Source of the DNA: CAWJLS01 sp963843755
GTDB taxonomy: Bacteria; Acidobacteriota; Thermoanaerobaculia; Multivoradales; DATKCC01
Length of the DNA stretch: 64,000 nt
Direction: 5' to 3'
Assembly (NCBI GenBank): GCA_963843755.1
Contig: CAWJLS010000002.1
Coordinates: forward strand, 496,001 to 560,000
The stretch's first letter is position 1; every line of letters starts with the position of its first letter. The notes under the pieces were generated by a model that was given only the letters and a program-made list of their open reading frames with translations, was not told the origin of the DNA and searched no databases. Positions 35,785 through 44,549 of this stretch are shown here, piece by piece. A program made the position numbers and the translations under genes.

Positions 35785-38700
35785 GGATCATCGACTTCTC
35801 GATCGCCAAGCGCGCGACCGTCTTCTTCCTGATGGCGGCGGCCGCCGTGGCGGGGATCAACGCCTACCTGAGCCTGCCGCGGGAAGCCTTCCCGGACATC
35901 GACATCCCCCAGGTGATCGTCTACGTCCGCTATCCCGGTGCGGCGCCGGAGGACGTGGAGAGCCAGATCACCGACCCGTTGGAGCGTGAGCTCCAGGGCC
36001 TGGACGGCCTGGACACGCTGACCTCGACCTCCGAGGAGAGCGTGTCCGTGATCACCGTCGAGTTCGTCTCCGGCACCGACATCGACGACGCGCTCCAGAA
36101 GGTGCGCGACCGGGTCGACCGGGCCAAGTCGGACTTCCCCGAAGAGGCCAAGGAGCCCGTGCTCCAGGAGATCCAGTTCTCCGACATCCCGATCGTCCAG
36201 GTGAACCTGGCGGGCGACGTCGGGCCGGCCGTGCTCAAGCAGCTCGGCGAGGATCTCCAGGACGCGATCGAGGCGACGCCGGGCGTGCTGCGCGCCAACC
36301 TGATCGGCGGCCTCGAGCGGGAGGTCAAGGTCGACGTCGACCCGGAGCGCCTGCGGCTCTACGACCTGTCGCTCCAGAACGTGATCGACGCCGTCGGCAA
36401 GGAGAACGTGTCGATTCCGGGCGGCGACATGGACCTGGGGGACCGGAGCTACGCCGTGCGCGTGCCGGGCGAGGTGGAGGACCCGCTCGCCATCGGGAAC
36501 TTCGTCGTCAAGACCCGGAGCGGCTCGCCGATCTACGTCAAGGACGTGGCCAAGGTGAGCTACGGCTTCAAGGACCGCACCTCCTACGCCCGCATCAACG
36601 GCAAGGAGGCGGTCGCCCTGACGATCCAGAAGCGCCAGGGGACCAACGTGGTCGACGTGGTCCAGCGGGTGCGCCAGGTCGTGGCCAAGAAGACCGCCGA
36701 CTGGCCGGACAGCGTCCAGGTGGTCTTCCTGGCGGATCTCTCGAAGGACGTGGCCACCATGGTCCACGACCTGGAGAACAACATCCTCTCCGGCCTGGTG
36801 CTGGTGGTCCTGGTTCTGATGTTCGCCCTCGGCTTCCGCAACTCGCTGTTCGTCGGCGTGGCGATCCCGTTCTCCATGATGATCGCCTTCTTCATCCTCC
36901 AGCTCGCCGGCATCACGCTCAACAACGTGGTGCTGTTCTCGCTGGTGCTGGCGGTCGGTATGCTGGTCGACAACGCGGTGGTGGTGATCGAGAACAACTA
37001 CCGCCACATGCAGGAGGGCCGGTCGAAGAGCTGGGCGGCGCGCATCGGCACCCACGAGGTCGGCGCGGCGATCCTGGTCTCGACGCTGACCACCGTCGCC
37101 GCCTTCGGCCCGTTGCTCTTCTGGCCCGGAGTGGTCGGCGACTTCATGGTCTACATGCCGATCACCGTCTCGATCGTGCTGCTGGCCTCACTGCTGGTGG
37201 CGCTGACCGTCAACCCGGTGCTGTCGGCGACCTTCATGCGGCTGACGGCGCGTGAGCGGGAGCGGCTCGATCAGCTCGGCGGGGTGCCCTCCAGCGCCGG
37301 GGACGACGTCGACGTCGCCCCGGAGGCCGGGCCGGCACGGCTGCTCCACGGGTTCGGCACCGGCCTGAACCGGATGTACGCTTCGAGCCTGGCCTGGGCG
37401 CTCCGTCACCGGCTGCTGGTGATCGGCGGGACCCTGGCTTCGTTCGTGGTGATCGTCTTCCTCTTCGGCCTGTTCAACCACGGCATCGAGTTCTTCCCGG
37501 AGACCGAGCCGCGGCAGATCTTCGTCGACATCGACATGCCGCCGGGCACCCGGGTGCAGCGGACCGACGAAGTGGTCCGGGAGATCGAGCGGCGCCTCAC
37601 CGGCACGCCCGATCTCAAGACCATGGCGGCCTCGGCCGGCGCCGGCAGCCAGGCGGAGTTCGGCGCCGGGTCCCGCGGCGACGTCACCCAAGGCCGGATC
37701 ACCCTCGACCTCCTCGACCGCGAAGAGCGGAGCCAGAGCTCGTTCGCGACCATGGACTGGGTGCGCAAGCAGTGCGAAGGCATCCCGGGGGCCGAGATCG
37801 ACGTCCGGCGGCCGGACGAAGGTCCCCCCGTGGGCAAGCCGCTCGAGATCGAGGTCTCCGGCGACGACTTCGCGACCCTGGGCAAGATCGCCGACCGCAT
37901 CAAGACGCGGATTGCCGACATCCCGGGCCTGGTCTCCCTCGGCACCGACTTCGACGTGGCCAAGCCGGAGGTGATCGTCGACATCGACCGCACCCAGGCC
38001 TCTCGGCTCGGCCTGACCACCGAGGACATCGCGTCGACCGTGCGCACCGCGGTCACCGGCACCGAAGCCTCCACCTACCGCAAGGGAACCGAGGACGACG
38101 ACGTGGACATCACCGTCCGCCTGGCGGAAGGTGCGCGCCGTTCGCTCGAGGACCTGGCCCAGCTCACCGTGCGCACCGACGACGGCGCCCAGGTGCCGAT
38201 CGCCTCGATCGCCACCATCCGGCGCGGCTCGGCCCTGACCTCGATCAAGCACAAGGACAACAACCGGGTGGTGACGGTCTCGGGCGACGTCACGTCGCCG
38301 GAGCTGGCGGAGCCGGTGCGCCAGGAGGCCCAGGCGCGGATCGCGGAGATGAAGGATCTGCTGCCGCGCGGCTACAGCCTGTCGTCCGGCGGCCAGAGCG
38401 AAGAGGAAGAGGACGCCAAGCGGTTCCTGACCCAGGCGTTCCTCTACGGGGTCCTGCTGGTGCTGGCCCTCATGGTGGCGAAGTTCGACTCGATGATGAT
38501 CCCGCTGATCATCACCACCTCCGTGCTGATGTCGATGATCGGCGTCCTCACCGGGCTGCTGGTGACCGGCCTGCCGTTCGGCATCATCATGACCGGCCTC
38601 GGCGTGATCTCGCTCGCCGGCATCGTGGTGAACAACGCCATCGTGCTGCTCGACTACGGCGAGCAGCTCCGCGAGCAGGGTGTGCCGCGCAAAGAGCTGG

Positions 38701-39092
38701 TGCCCCTGACCGGCGCCCGGCGCATGCGCCCCGTGTTGCTGACCGCGATCACCACCATCCTCGGCCTCATTCCGCTCACCACCGGCGTAGAGTTCGACTT
38801 CGTCGACCTCCGCCTCGCCACCGGCGGCGAAAGCTCCCAGTGGTGGAAAGGCATGGGCGTCGCCGTCATCTTCGGCCTCGCCTTCGCCACCTTCCTCACC
38901 CTCATCCTCGTGCCCGTCCTCTACGACCTCCTGCTTCAGCTCCGGGACTGGTGGGGGAGGAAGCGGGGGAAGGGGGGCGAGGCGGGGGTCGGCGAGGGGG
39001 CTGACGCGGACAGGTCCGGCGTGGGCGAGGGCGGCGAGTTCGAGGACACCGGGGCGGACACCGCCGCGGCGGGCCACCGGGTTGCCGGCTGA
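35781..39092 (+). CDS. RND-family efflux pump permease (AcrB/MexB-like superfamily)
   Basis: A 1103-residue inner-membrane pump starting at GTG that overlaps the adaptor stop (GTGA). It begins MRIIDFSIAKRATVFFLMAAAAVAG with the first membrane helix. The motif LVDNAVVVIENNYRHMQEG in the fourth membrane region and the pair of large periplasmic loops (after helix 1 and helix 7) fit the family. The proton relay Asp is present in LAVGMLVDNAV. Typical length is about 1030-1050, and the extra is mostly a loop near residue 500 and a Gly/Glu-rich tail after VPVLYDLLLQLRDWWG. It could export drugs, lipids or polysaccharide intermediates; the sequence alone does not decide. Confidence 0.93.
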   Translation: MRIIDFSIAKRATVFFLMAAAAVAGINAYLSLPREAFPDIDIPQVIVYVRYPGAAPEDVESQITDPLERELQGLDGLDTLTSTSEESVSVITVEFVSGTDIDDALQKVRDRVDRAKSDFPEEAKEPVLQEIQFSDIPIVQVNLAGDVGPAVLKQLGEDLQDAIEATPGVLRANLIGGLEREVKVDVDPERLRLYDLSLQNVIDAVGKENVSIPGGDMDLGDRSYAVRVPGEVEDPLAIGNFVVKTRSGSPIYVKDVAKVSYGFKDRTSYARINGKEAVALTIQKRQGTNVVDVVQRVRQVVAKKTADWPDSVQVVFLADLSKDVATMVHDLENNILSGLVLVVLVLMFALGFRNSLFVGVAIPFSMMIAFFILQLAGITLNNVVLFSLVLAVGMLVDNAVVVIENNYRHMQEGRSKSWAARIGTHEVGAAILVSTLTTVAAFGPLLFWPGVVGDFMVYMPITVSIVLLASLLVALTVNPVLSATFMRLTARERERLDQLGGVPSSAGDDVDVAPEAGPARLLHGFGTGLNRMYASSLAWALRHRLLVIGGTLASFVVIVFLFGLFNHGIEFFPETEPRQIFVDIDMPPGTRVQRTDEVVREIERRLTGTPDLKTMAASAGAGSQAEFGAGSRGDVTQGRITLDLLDREERSQSSFATMDWVRKQCEGIPGAEIDVRRPDEGPPVGKPLEIEVSGDDFATLGKIADRIKTRIADIPGLVSLGTDFDVAKPEVIVDIDRTQASRLGLTTEDIASTVRTAVTGTEASTYRKGTEDDDVDITVRLAEGARRSLEDLAQLTVRTDDGAQVPIASIATIRRGSALTSIKHKDNNRVVTVSGDVTSPELAEPVRQEAQARIAEMKDLLPRGYSLSSGGQSEEEEDAKRFLTQAFLYGVLLVLALMVAKFDSMMIPLIITTSVLMSMIGVLTGLLVTGLPFGIIMTGLGVISLAGIVVNNAIVLLDYGEQLREQGVPRKELVPLTGARRMRPVLLTAITTILGLIPLTTGVEFDFVDLRLATGGESSQWWKGMGVAVIFGLAFATFLTLILVPVLYDLLLQLRDWWGRKRGKGGEAGVGEGADADRSGVGEGGEFEDTGADTAAAGHRVAG

Positions 39093-39467
39093 GCGGGCCG
39101 CTCAGGCCCTGCCCAGCCTCCTGACAGGTCAGAGTTTCGATCGTAGATCTGTCAGGTGTCCGCGTGGCACTGGGAGAGACCCAACCCGGAACCGCGGCAC
39201 CCCGCGGACAGGACGAGAGCCGCTGCGCAAGAATCCTTCAACTGACTGCGCAGCGACCGCGCCGGATCTTGCACCTCGCCGGCCACCGGCCAGCCGCGTT
39301 GACGCTGTCCGGAGTCAGTGTTATAGGTCTTGAGGGCCGGTCGAAGAAACAGGTAACACCGAAACGAAGTCGCCCGCGGGGCTACTAGACGAATGAAGGC
39401 CGGTCGCAATGCCTCAAGCCTCTGAATTGGCTACGGGCACTTCGGCGTCCAGTGAAGGGAGACTCCG
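39093..39467. other. Intergenic region between the RND operon and the accessory island
   Basis: About 375 bases with no gene. CTGACAG and CTGTCAG form a perfect seven-base inverted repeat (about 39121-39156) that could end the RND transcript. GC content begins to fall here, marking entry into the accessory region. GGGAG before 39468 is the ribosome site for the next gene. No tRNA or attachment site was recognised. Confidence 0.4.
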
Positions 39468-39887
39468 ATGCGATGGGGAGACTGGACTTTCGATCCAGAG
39501 AAATTGACCCTCGAATATTCTCCGAAGAACTACGAGATTGACTTGGAAGAGATCCAGTCCAGCGCTGCGATCCTTGACTGGATATTCCAGGTACATGGAA
39601 AGTCCTGGGCTGGTTCGAGGGCTCTTTACGATCTCCTGCAAGCGTTCGATGACATACTTGCTCCGCAAGCGAACTACTGCTCGTTCGAGCAGGATCTTCG
39701 TGCGGATGGTGGGGAGCTTGCCAGGGATTTCGCCTCGCGCCAGACTGACTTAAAGGCTTGTGGCCTTGGCTTCACCGGAGCGCGGAATCCCTCGCTGGTG
39801 CGGGCGGCTGAGGCCGCTCCACAGCTCCATCCGGTTGGGCGAAGGCGAGGCGTACGACAATCAATCCGATTGGGAAGGATTAGGTAA
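39468..39887 (+). CDS. Small hypothetical protein, possibly truncated or shifted at its C terminus
   Basis: A 139-residue protein beginning MRWGDWTFDPEKLTLEYSPKNYEIDLEEI, with the Trp-rich pattern LDWIFQVHGKSW. This resembles a widespread bacterial family of about 90-110 residues that ends near PQANYCSFEQD. The final 50 residues (from about 90) are Arg/Gly-rich and look like read-through into downstream non-coding DNA, including a palindrome near 39777-39820. GGGAG precedes the ATG. The TAA overlaps the ATG of the following lipoprotein gene (TAATG). Function unknown. Confidence 0.6.
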   Translation: MRWGDWTFDPEKLTLEYSPKNYEIDLEEIQSSAAILDWIFQVHGKSWAGSRALYDLLQAFDDILAPQANYCSFEQDLRADGGELARDFASRQTDLKACGLGFTGARNPSLVRAAEAAPQLHPVGRRRGVRQSIRLGRIR

Positions 39888-40237
39888 TGTCAAGAACGTT
39901 CCACGCCATGACCTTTGGATTCCTCGTACTCTGTGCAGGCCTTGTTGGCTGCGCATCGACCGGGAAGGCCGTGGCCGAGCTGGAGCCAGGAATGACCAAG
40001 GCCGAGGTCCTGAACATCCTAGGGCCCCCAGCCGATCGTTCCTTTCGTGGCGACGACGAGGCGTGGCAGTATCAGGAGATCGCAGGCTTCGGTCAGTGCA
40101 AATACACAACGGTTTGGATTGCTAACGGTAAGCTCGTCGGTGTCTCAAGCCGGCGAGGAGCGAGCGTAGCGGGCTGCGGTCTCGGATCGGAGGAGGTGGA
40201 TTGGAGCGAGATGCCTCACGCTGAAGCGGGGCAGTGA
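39887..40237 (+). CDS. BamE/SmpA-like small lipoprotein
   Basis: A 116-residue lipoprotein: signal segment FGFLVLCAGLVGC with lipobox LVGC (Cys about residue 22), then ELEPGMTKAEVLNILGPP, the characteristic helix-turn of the SmpA/OmlA (BamE-like) fold, followed by WQYQEIAGFGQCKYTTVWIANGKLVGV. The domain is usually periplasmic and binds other outer-membrane proteins or lipids. GGAAGG lies a few bases before the ATG. The gene sits in the low-GC accessory run and its stop is directly followed by a long imperfect palindrome (40238-40330). It may act independently of the canonical BAM complex. Confidence 0.75.
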   Translation: MSRTFHAMTFGFLVLCAGLVGCASTGKAVAELEPGMTKAEVLNILGPPADRSFRGDDEAWQYQEIAGFGQCKYTTVWIANGKLVGVSSRRGASVAGCGLGSEEVDWSEMPHAEAGQ

Positions 40238-40330
40238 AATTCGCCCGAGGCGCTCCACCGGTCGTCGTGAGCCGCGGCACGAGCGGCGAGATGCTGTTGC
40301 GGTACGCAGCGCCACCAGCATGGGCGAATT
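40238..40330. repeat. 93-bp imperfect palindrome after the lipoprotein gene
   Basis: AATTCGCCC (40238-40246) is the exact inverse complement of GGGCGAATT (40322-40330). Inside it, GGCGCT (40249-40254) pairs with AGCGCC (40308-40313). The two arms are asymmetric (2-base gap on the left, 8 on the right), a layout reminiscent of integron attC sites, but the GTTRRRY core motif is absent. It begins immediately after a stop codon. Confidence 0.6.
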
Positions 40331-40401
40331 GGGGCGCGACGACGGCGCCGGTGAGCTCAATCCTCGTCCGACACCTTCCCTGGCACAGCCGTGGAAAAAC
40401 G

Positions 40402-41337
40402 ATGAAAGTATTCCTCGACACATTCGATCTGATCAACCTGCTTGAGAAGGAGGAGCCGGGCGCAGTTGAGGAGTTCAATGAGGTTCTTCAGTTGCTCAAA
40501 GCCACTTTGGTCGTTTGTCCTAGGCATCTTGAGGAGTTGGCTGCTCCCCTCACGGCGGGGGATGGAAGGTCCTCAACCATGGCGACTCTGAACAAGCTGG
40601 AATGCCTTCCACTCATGTTCGCGAACGAAGTGAAGATTCCAATTCTTGAGCTTGCAGAGGCCATAAGAGCCTTTGGCGATGGCCGAGAGGTAGAGCCGGT
40701 AGATCCATTCGTCGCTCGATTGGATGCTGCCGTTCCATTGGTTGGCCGAAGCCCTACGGAGAGGTTCTTGAACTATCCGCTGGCGGAGATCGCCTTCGAT
40801 CTCTGGCAGAATAGCCCAGATGTGCTGCGCCGTCATCCTGAACATGCGGCGAAGCTACGCGGCGCGGTGCAGCATTGGCGAACAACCACCAAAGCCGGCG
40901 GAAATCGCTCTGACTTTGTTGCGACGGTCAGCGAACTCGCTATGAGAAACGCGCAATTCGGCCTGCGATTGGAGGGTGTGGATGTCAAGGGCCTGGGCAG
41001 GTGGTTGTGGGATAGCCCCAGGCGTAGTCCGGGGATCTCATTGTGGTACCGCGCGCGCAACCACGTTGTCCGCAACAGGAACTACCAGATCAGGGATTCT
41101 GATGTGGCCGATTTGTCCTGGATGTGGCTGCTGCCGTACGTTGACGTTGCGACACTTGACCGACGGATGAAGGACTATCTCCGGAGAGTGCTGAGCGAGG
41201 AAGATGAGGTACTCTGCGCAGAAGTCCATGGCTCGCTACACGATGTTCTGGAGTCGCTGAAGACGGAGGGTGGCCTCAACAGGTCGCCGAACAACTCGCT
41301 GGAGCAGGCGGCGAAGACCCCGCCGCTCAGCTCATGA
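40402..41337 (+). CDS. PIN-like domain protein, unknown function
   Basis: A 311-residue cytosolic protein. It starts MKVFLDTFDLINLLEKEEPGA, with the Asp at position 6 expected of PIN-type nucleases. Near the C terminus, VADLSWMWLLPYVDVATLDRRM has the second acidic cluster where PIN folds put their active-site Asp. The rest is helical. Its last 20 residues (NRSPNNSLEQAAKTPP) resemble palindrome-derived tails I associate with cassette-like genes, and a palindrome overlaps the stop (41286-41347). I chose the ATG at 40402 because the frame upstream to 40234 crosses the palindrome. No antitoxin is adjacent. Identification as PIN is moderate. Confidence 0.6.
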   Translation: MKVFLDTFDLINLLEKEEPGAVEEFNEVLQLLKATLVVCPRHLEELAAPLTAGDGRSSTMATLNKLECLPLMFANEVKIPILELAEAIRAFGDGREVEPVDPFVARLDAAVPLVGRSPTERFLNYPLAEIAFDLWQNSPDVLRRHPEHAAKLRGAVQHWRTTTKAGGNRSDFVATVSELAMRNAQFGLRLEGVDVKGLGRWLWDSPRRSPGISLWYRARNHVVRNRNYQIRDSDVADLSWMWLLPYVDVATLDRRMKDYLRRVLSEEDEVLCAEVHGSLHDVLESLKTEGGLNRSPNNSLEQAAKTPPLSS

Positions 41338-41347
41338 GCCGTACGGC
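41286..41347. repeat. attC-like palindrome at the end of the PIN-like gene
   Basis: GCCGAAC (41286-41292) and GTACGGC (41341-41347) are inverse complements with one mismatch, and GCGGCG and CGCCGC form an inner stem between them. The 62-base element spans the stop codon. The spacing resembles an integron attC site, but the 3' core (GTACGGC) does not match GTTRRRY perfectly. Confidence 0.45.
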
Positions 41348-41380
41348 TGACTCAAGACTCACGACACCTTGAAGCTCGAT

Positions 41381-42091
41381 ATGAAGAATGTTCTCCTGAT
41401 CGCCGCGCTTCTTGTCGCCCACCCCGTGGCCGCGCAGGTTTTCTTCTACCCGGTCGGGCCTGCACCGCGATCAGTCTCGACCAGTGCGGAGGTGACTCTC
41501 TACGTTCCCGCACACCGAGTCTCCTTCACGGTCTCGATCAGCGAGAAGGCGCCGACCGCGGCCGAAGCCGGCGCGAGACACGCCGAGAAGATGTCCGCTC
41601 TTGTTCACGCTCTCAGCGAGATGGGACTGGCCGACGACTCCCTTCCCGCAAGCAGCTACTCGATCTCCCGGGACGAGGACTATGACACGGGGGAGCTCGT
41701 CGGCTATGAGGCTAGCTCGAGCATGACCTTGGAGTATGACAAACCCGACAAGCTAGGCTCGGTCGTCGACAAGCTCCTGAAGTCGGGCGCATCGCAGATC
41801 TCCGGGATCTCCTTCCTTGCAGAGGAGCCCGACTCTGCCCGTGACGAGGCCATACAGCAGGCCTTCGCGGCCGCCAAGAAAGAGGCCCTGGCCCTTGCGA
41901 CTCTGTCCGATGCGACTCTCGGAGAGGTTCTCAGTGTATCGACGACCGATCGGGGCAATCGTAAGATCTCGGCAGGTACCATCAGCAGCGGAAGAGCCGA
42001 AGGTGCGTTTATCCCGGTCCCTCAGGTCAAGATCTCAGCGACCGTGAGTGCACGATGGGAGCTGAAGTCGCCGGTCTCGGACGGAAAGTGA
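41381..42091 (+). CDS. Secreted SIMPL-domain protein
   Basis: A 236-residue protein with a signal peptide (NVLLIAALLVAHPVAAQ), then VSTSAEVTLYVPAHRVSFTVSISEKAPTAAEAGARHAEK. That is the start of a SIMPL (DUF541) domain, which folds like the oxidative-stress protein YggE. Further conserved parts are GYEASSSMTLEYDKPDKLGSVVD and ISGISFLAEEPD. The ATG at 41381 is preferred over the TTG at 41369. No metabolic partner is next to it; periplasmic stress protection is a family-level guess. It lies in the low-GC accessory run. Confidence 0.8.
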   Translation: MKNVLLIAALLVAHPVAAQVFFYPVGPAPRSVSTSAEVTLYVPAHRVSFTVSISEKAPTAAEAGARHAEKMSALVHALSEMGLADDSLPASSYSISRDEDYDTGELVGYEASSSMTLEYDKPDKLGSVVDKLLKSGASQISGISFLAEEPDSARDEAIQQAFAAAKKEALALATLSDATLGEVLSVSTTDRGNRKISAGTISSGRAEGAFIPVPQVKISATVSARWELKSPVSDGK

Positions 42092-42305
42092 GCAGGCCAA
42101 CGCGGTGAAGCTCGCCCCGTCGTCCTACCCCCCCATTGGACTTCGAATGGACTCCAGAGAAGACTCGCCGCAATCGGCAGATGCCTCGCAAGATGGCGCG
42201 GCGCGAGAGACTGGCGTATGGAGATCGGGGACGCCTGAACCGCGAACACTCCGCTCTGCCCAGAGAGGGTGATTTCTCAGCGAGGACGAAGCAGGAGGCA
42301 CCTTG

Positions 42306-42776
42306 ATGAGTCGCAGACTCCCAACCATCGCCGCAGCCGCGGCCGTCGCGCTGTCCGTGCTCGGTTGCGCGTCCGCCAGGACCGACAGGGGTGCCCCCGG
42401 ACATGAGATCGCCCGAGGGGAGGACGGAATGAAGGTCCATTACCTGGAAATCGTGACGCCGGAGGTCGACGAGGTCTGCGCCGTGTACGCGGCGGCGAAC
42501 GGCCTGGAGTTCGGCGATCCCGTGCCGGAGCTCGGCAACGCCCGCACGGCGTCTCTGCCCGGCGGGGGACTGGTCGGTGTGCGGGCGCCGCTGCGCCCGG
42601 ACGAGGAGCCGGTGGTCCGGCCCTATTGGCTGGTGGACGACATCGAGGCGGCGGTCGCCGCCGCGGAGGAGGCGGGCGCCATGATCGCCCATCCGCCGCT
42701 GGAGATCCCCGGCTACGGCACGTTCGCGATCTACATCGTGGGCGGGGTCCAGCACGGCCTGTGGCAGTTGGAGTGA
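42306..42776 (+). CDS. Glyoxalase/VOC-fold lipoprotein
   Basis: A 156-residue protein: a lipoprotein signal (VALSVLGC, Cys about residue 21), a 20-residue linker, then MKVHYLEIVTPEVDEVCAVYAAANGL. This is the usual first beta-alpha unit of VOC/glyoxalase proteins, which normally begin with that Met and stay in the cytosol. DDIEAAVAAAEEAGAMIAHPPLEIPGYGTFAIYI completes the fold, and the metal ligands His and Glu are plausible in the expected strands. AGGAGG stands about nine bases upstream of the ATG. A VOC domain attached to a lipoprotein signal is unusual. Substrate unknown. Confidence 0.75.
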   Translation: MSRRLPTIAAAAAVALSVLGCASARTDRGAPGHEIARGEDGMKVHYLEIVTPEVDEVCAVYAAANGLEFGDPVPELGNARTASLPGGGLVGVRAPLRPDEEPVVRPYWLVDDIEAAVAAAEEAGAMIAHPPLEIPGYGTFAIYIVGGVQHGLWQLE

Positions 42777-43224
42777 CGCCCGCATCTCGGTCATGAGCGG
42801 GGGAGCATGACGGGTCCATCTGGAGCATGGAGTGTGCGTCTAGAGATACGAAGCGATCATCTGGCGCATGAGCGGCGGAGGGTCCGATTCGGCGATGCGG
42901 TTGTCTTGATCTCCTTTGACCTCTGAATGATGGGGCGGTAGTATGGCGTAACCGCCCCGGGGGTCGGCCCCTGGAGAACTGGGCCCACCTGATTCATGAC
43001 CATGCCTGCTACGAGCCGCAATTGCACGCGATCTCGAGGCATGCTCGCTCCTCGCTCCCGCAGCGTAGCTCGGCTACGCTTTGGTCGGTCGTCGCTGCGG
43101 CTCGCCTCGATCTCACGCACACTTGCGGCTCTCGCGACGGCATGGCCATGAATCAGGTGGGCTGAAACGGCCCGAGCGAGGGGCAAGCTCGCCCGGGCCA
43201 GGTCCACAAGGAGACAGAACCTCC
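42777..43224. other. Gene-poor region with a large palindrome
   Basis: About 450 bases without a convincing gene. The main element is a 180-base imperfect palindrome (42983-43162). The rest holds short repeated words (CATCTCGGTCATGAGCGG and CATCTGGCGCATGAGCGG) that I cannot assign. AGGAG before 43225 is the ribosome site of the next gene. Confidence 0.5.
42983..43162. repeat. 180-bp imperfect palindrome
   Basis: GCCCACCTGATTCATG (42983-42998) and CATGAATCAGGTGGGC (43147-43162) are perfectly inverse; the next eight bases continue with one mismatch. At the centre AGCGTAGC (43062-43069) pairs with GCTACGCT (43073-43080) around a TCG loop. Between centre and ends the arms are only partly complementary. 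It could be a small non-autonomous transposon, a cruciform or a strong RNA hairpin. No target-site duplication is visible. Confidence 0.8.
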
Positions 43225-43806
43225 GTGCAGACCATGAAGCAGGGTACCACCCGCCCGTCCACCCGCACGCAGTCCACTGCATCCCGCCCGATCGAGAGCG
43301 CTTTCAGCGCGCACTTCCTGGAGAGGGCCCGCCGTCGGGAGGAGGCTCCGGAGCTGGGCGCATCGCCCCTGGCGGTCCAGGCGCACCACCAGGGTCCGTG
43401 GGAGATCGAGCCCGTTCCGGTCGGCGGCGGATGGATGCACGCCGTGGTCCGCCGGACGGAGCCGGCGCGCGACGGCGGCGGCGCACGGCTGGTCTTCCGC
43501 CGGCGCCAGAACGCGCTGCTCGCGGCCGCCAGCCTCGCCGCCCTGGCGACACCGAACCACCTGCGGATGAACCCGAACCGGCGGGGCAGCCGGCCCCGCG
43601 CCATCGGTCACCCGATCCACGACGGCGGCCATCACATCGGCCACATGGCGTCCGGCCTGCTGGAGGCGAGCGACGCCTTCCTGGCCCACTTCCACGCCGT
43701 CCGCTGCCTGGCCGCCGACCCGGACGCCGCGGCCCTCTACATCGAAGCCCTCGACACAGAGACCCTCGCCATCCTCGGCCGCGCCGCCATGCGCAGGCTC
43801 GGCTGA
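43225..43806 (+). CDS. Hypothetical His/Arg-rich protein
   Basis: A 193-residue protein starting at GTG (VQTMKQG), 11 bases after AGGAG (43209-43213); an ATG nine bases later is the alternative. It has no signal peptide or membrane segment. Visible features are an N-terminal Ser/Thr/Arg-rich part, an Ala-rich helix (NALLAAASLAALATPNHL), a His/Gly-rich patch (HPIHDGGHHIGHMASG) that could bind metal, and a C-terminal helix (YIEALDTETLAILGRAAM). GC and codon use match the host again. I recognise no family. The 180-bp palindrome lies just upstream. Confidence 0.55.
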   Translation: MQTMKQGTTRPSTRTQSTASRPIESAFSAHFLERARRREEAPELGASPLAVQAHHQGPWEIEPVPVGGGWMHAVVRRTEPARDGGGARLVFRRRQNALLAAASLAALATPNHLRMNPNRRGSRPRAIGHPIHDGGHHIGHMASGLLEASDAFLAHFHAVRCLAADPDAAALYIEALDTETLAILGRAAMRRLG

Positions 43807-43873
43807 CGAGAAGGCAAAGTCCCCCGGCCGGCGGCGGTCCCACGCCGCCGCCGGCTTCGTCGGCCAAGCAATC

Positions 43874-44065
43874 TCACCGATGGCGAGCTCGAGCCCGTCG
43901 AGCCGGTGACGGCTCACTGTGCTCCGGCGGGGACAGGATCGGCTCCGACGACTTCTCCTCCAACTCCTTGATCTCTCGGTAGAAAGCGTCGAAATCGAAC
44001 TTCAGACGCTCCATCTCCTCCGCCCGCTGTCGATGGAGCTCCTCGATGATGGGGTCTTTGGTCAT
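43874..44065 (-). CDS. Short coiled-coil protein of the DPIIEELH type
   Basis: A 63-residue protein starting MTKDPIIEELHRQRAEEMERLKFDFDAF. This matches a common family of small bacterial proteins (about 55-90 residues) with xDPIIEExH near the start, often found near mobile or toxin-like genes; no function is established. The ATG at 44065 is preferred over 44131 because the family begins there. The rest is a charged helix and a Ser/Pro/Arg-rich tail. It stands alone on the minus strand between the His-rich protein and the Uma2 gene. Confidence 0.65.
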   Translation of the reverse strand: MTKDPIIEELHRQRAEEMERLKFDFDAFYREIKELEEKSSEPILSPPEHSEPSPARRARARHR

Positions 44066-44549
44066 TGTGCCTCTACTGACATCTTCCGGCGTGCAGACGT
44101 GGCGTCGGACCGGGCCGAAGGCGCGCCTCATGGATTCGGAGAAGATTTGTTGTTCCTTGTAGACTAGGTCGAGGTTATATTATGTCGGCAAAGGATGAAG
44201 AGCGAGTCGGAAGGAGAAGACGAATTTCCAGCGAGGACGACCAGGAGCCGGCGGACACGAAGGGCGCCATCGTCGACCGGCTTGGGCTGCCCGAGGGAGT
44301 GGAGGATGCAGAGCTCGAGATCCCACGGCGCAAGGACCGCCCACGCCCTTTCGGCGAGAAGACGACGAAAGCCCGTGCGATGGCGTCTGCGGAATCCGTC
44401 CTTTCCAGTAGAGGCCCGGAGCCCTCGGCGTGGATTCGGACGGGAGGGACAGGCTCACCTGGCTTGCTCTTGATGGACTGCGTGGCGAGCTTTGGGCCCA
44501 TCTGTCGAGCTGATGGACGATCAAGAGACTGGTCGAAGGGAGAAACCGA
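44066..44549. other. Ambiguous region upstream of the Uma2 gene
   Basis: About 480 bases. A plus-strand frame opens at ATG 44182 (MSAKDEERVGRRRRISSEDD) downstream of an AT-rich TATATT element, with coding-like third positions for about 60 codons. It then runs out of phase across the Uma2 gene, so a broken or decayed small gene is possible. I see no other feature. Confidence 0.3.

Noticed and set aside
6515..42876. Similar words GATCATCTGGCG[GC]ATGAGC near 6518 and 42853
   Set aside because: Only two copies about 36 kb apart without flanking repeats; chance similarity cannot be excluded.
44182..44473. A plus-strand gene starting MSAKDEERVGRRRR
   Set aside because: No homologous-looking domain and it runs out of phase over the Uma2 gene; kept only as a possible remnant in the region note.
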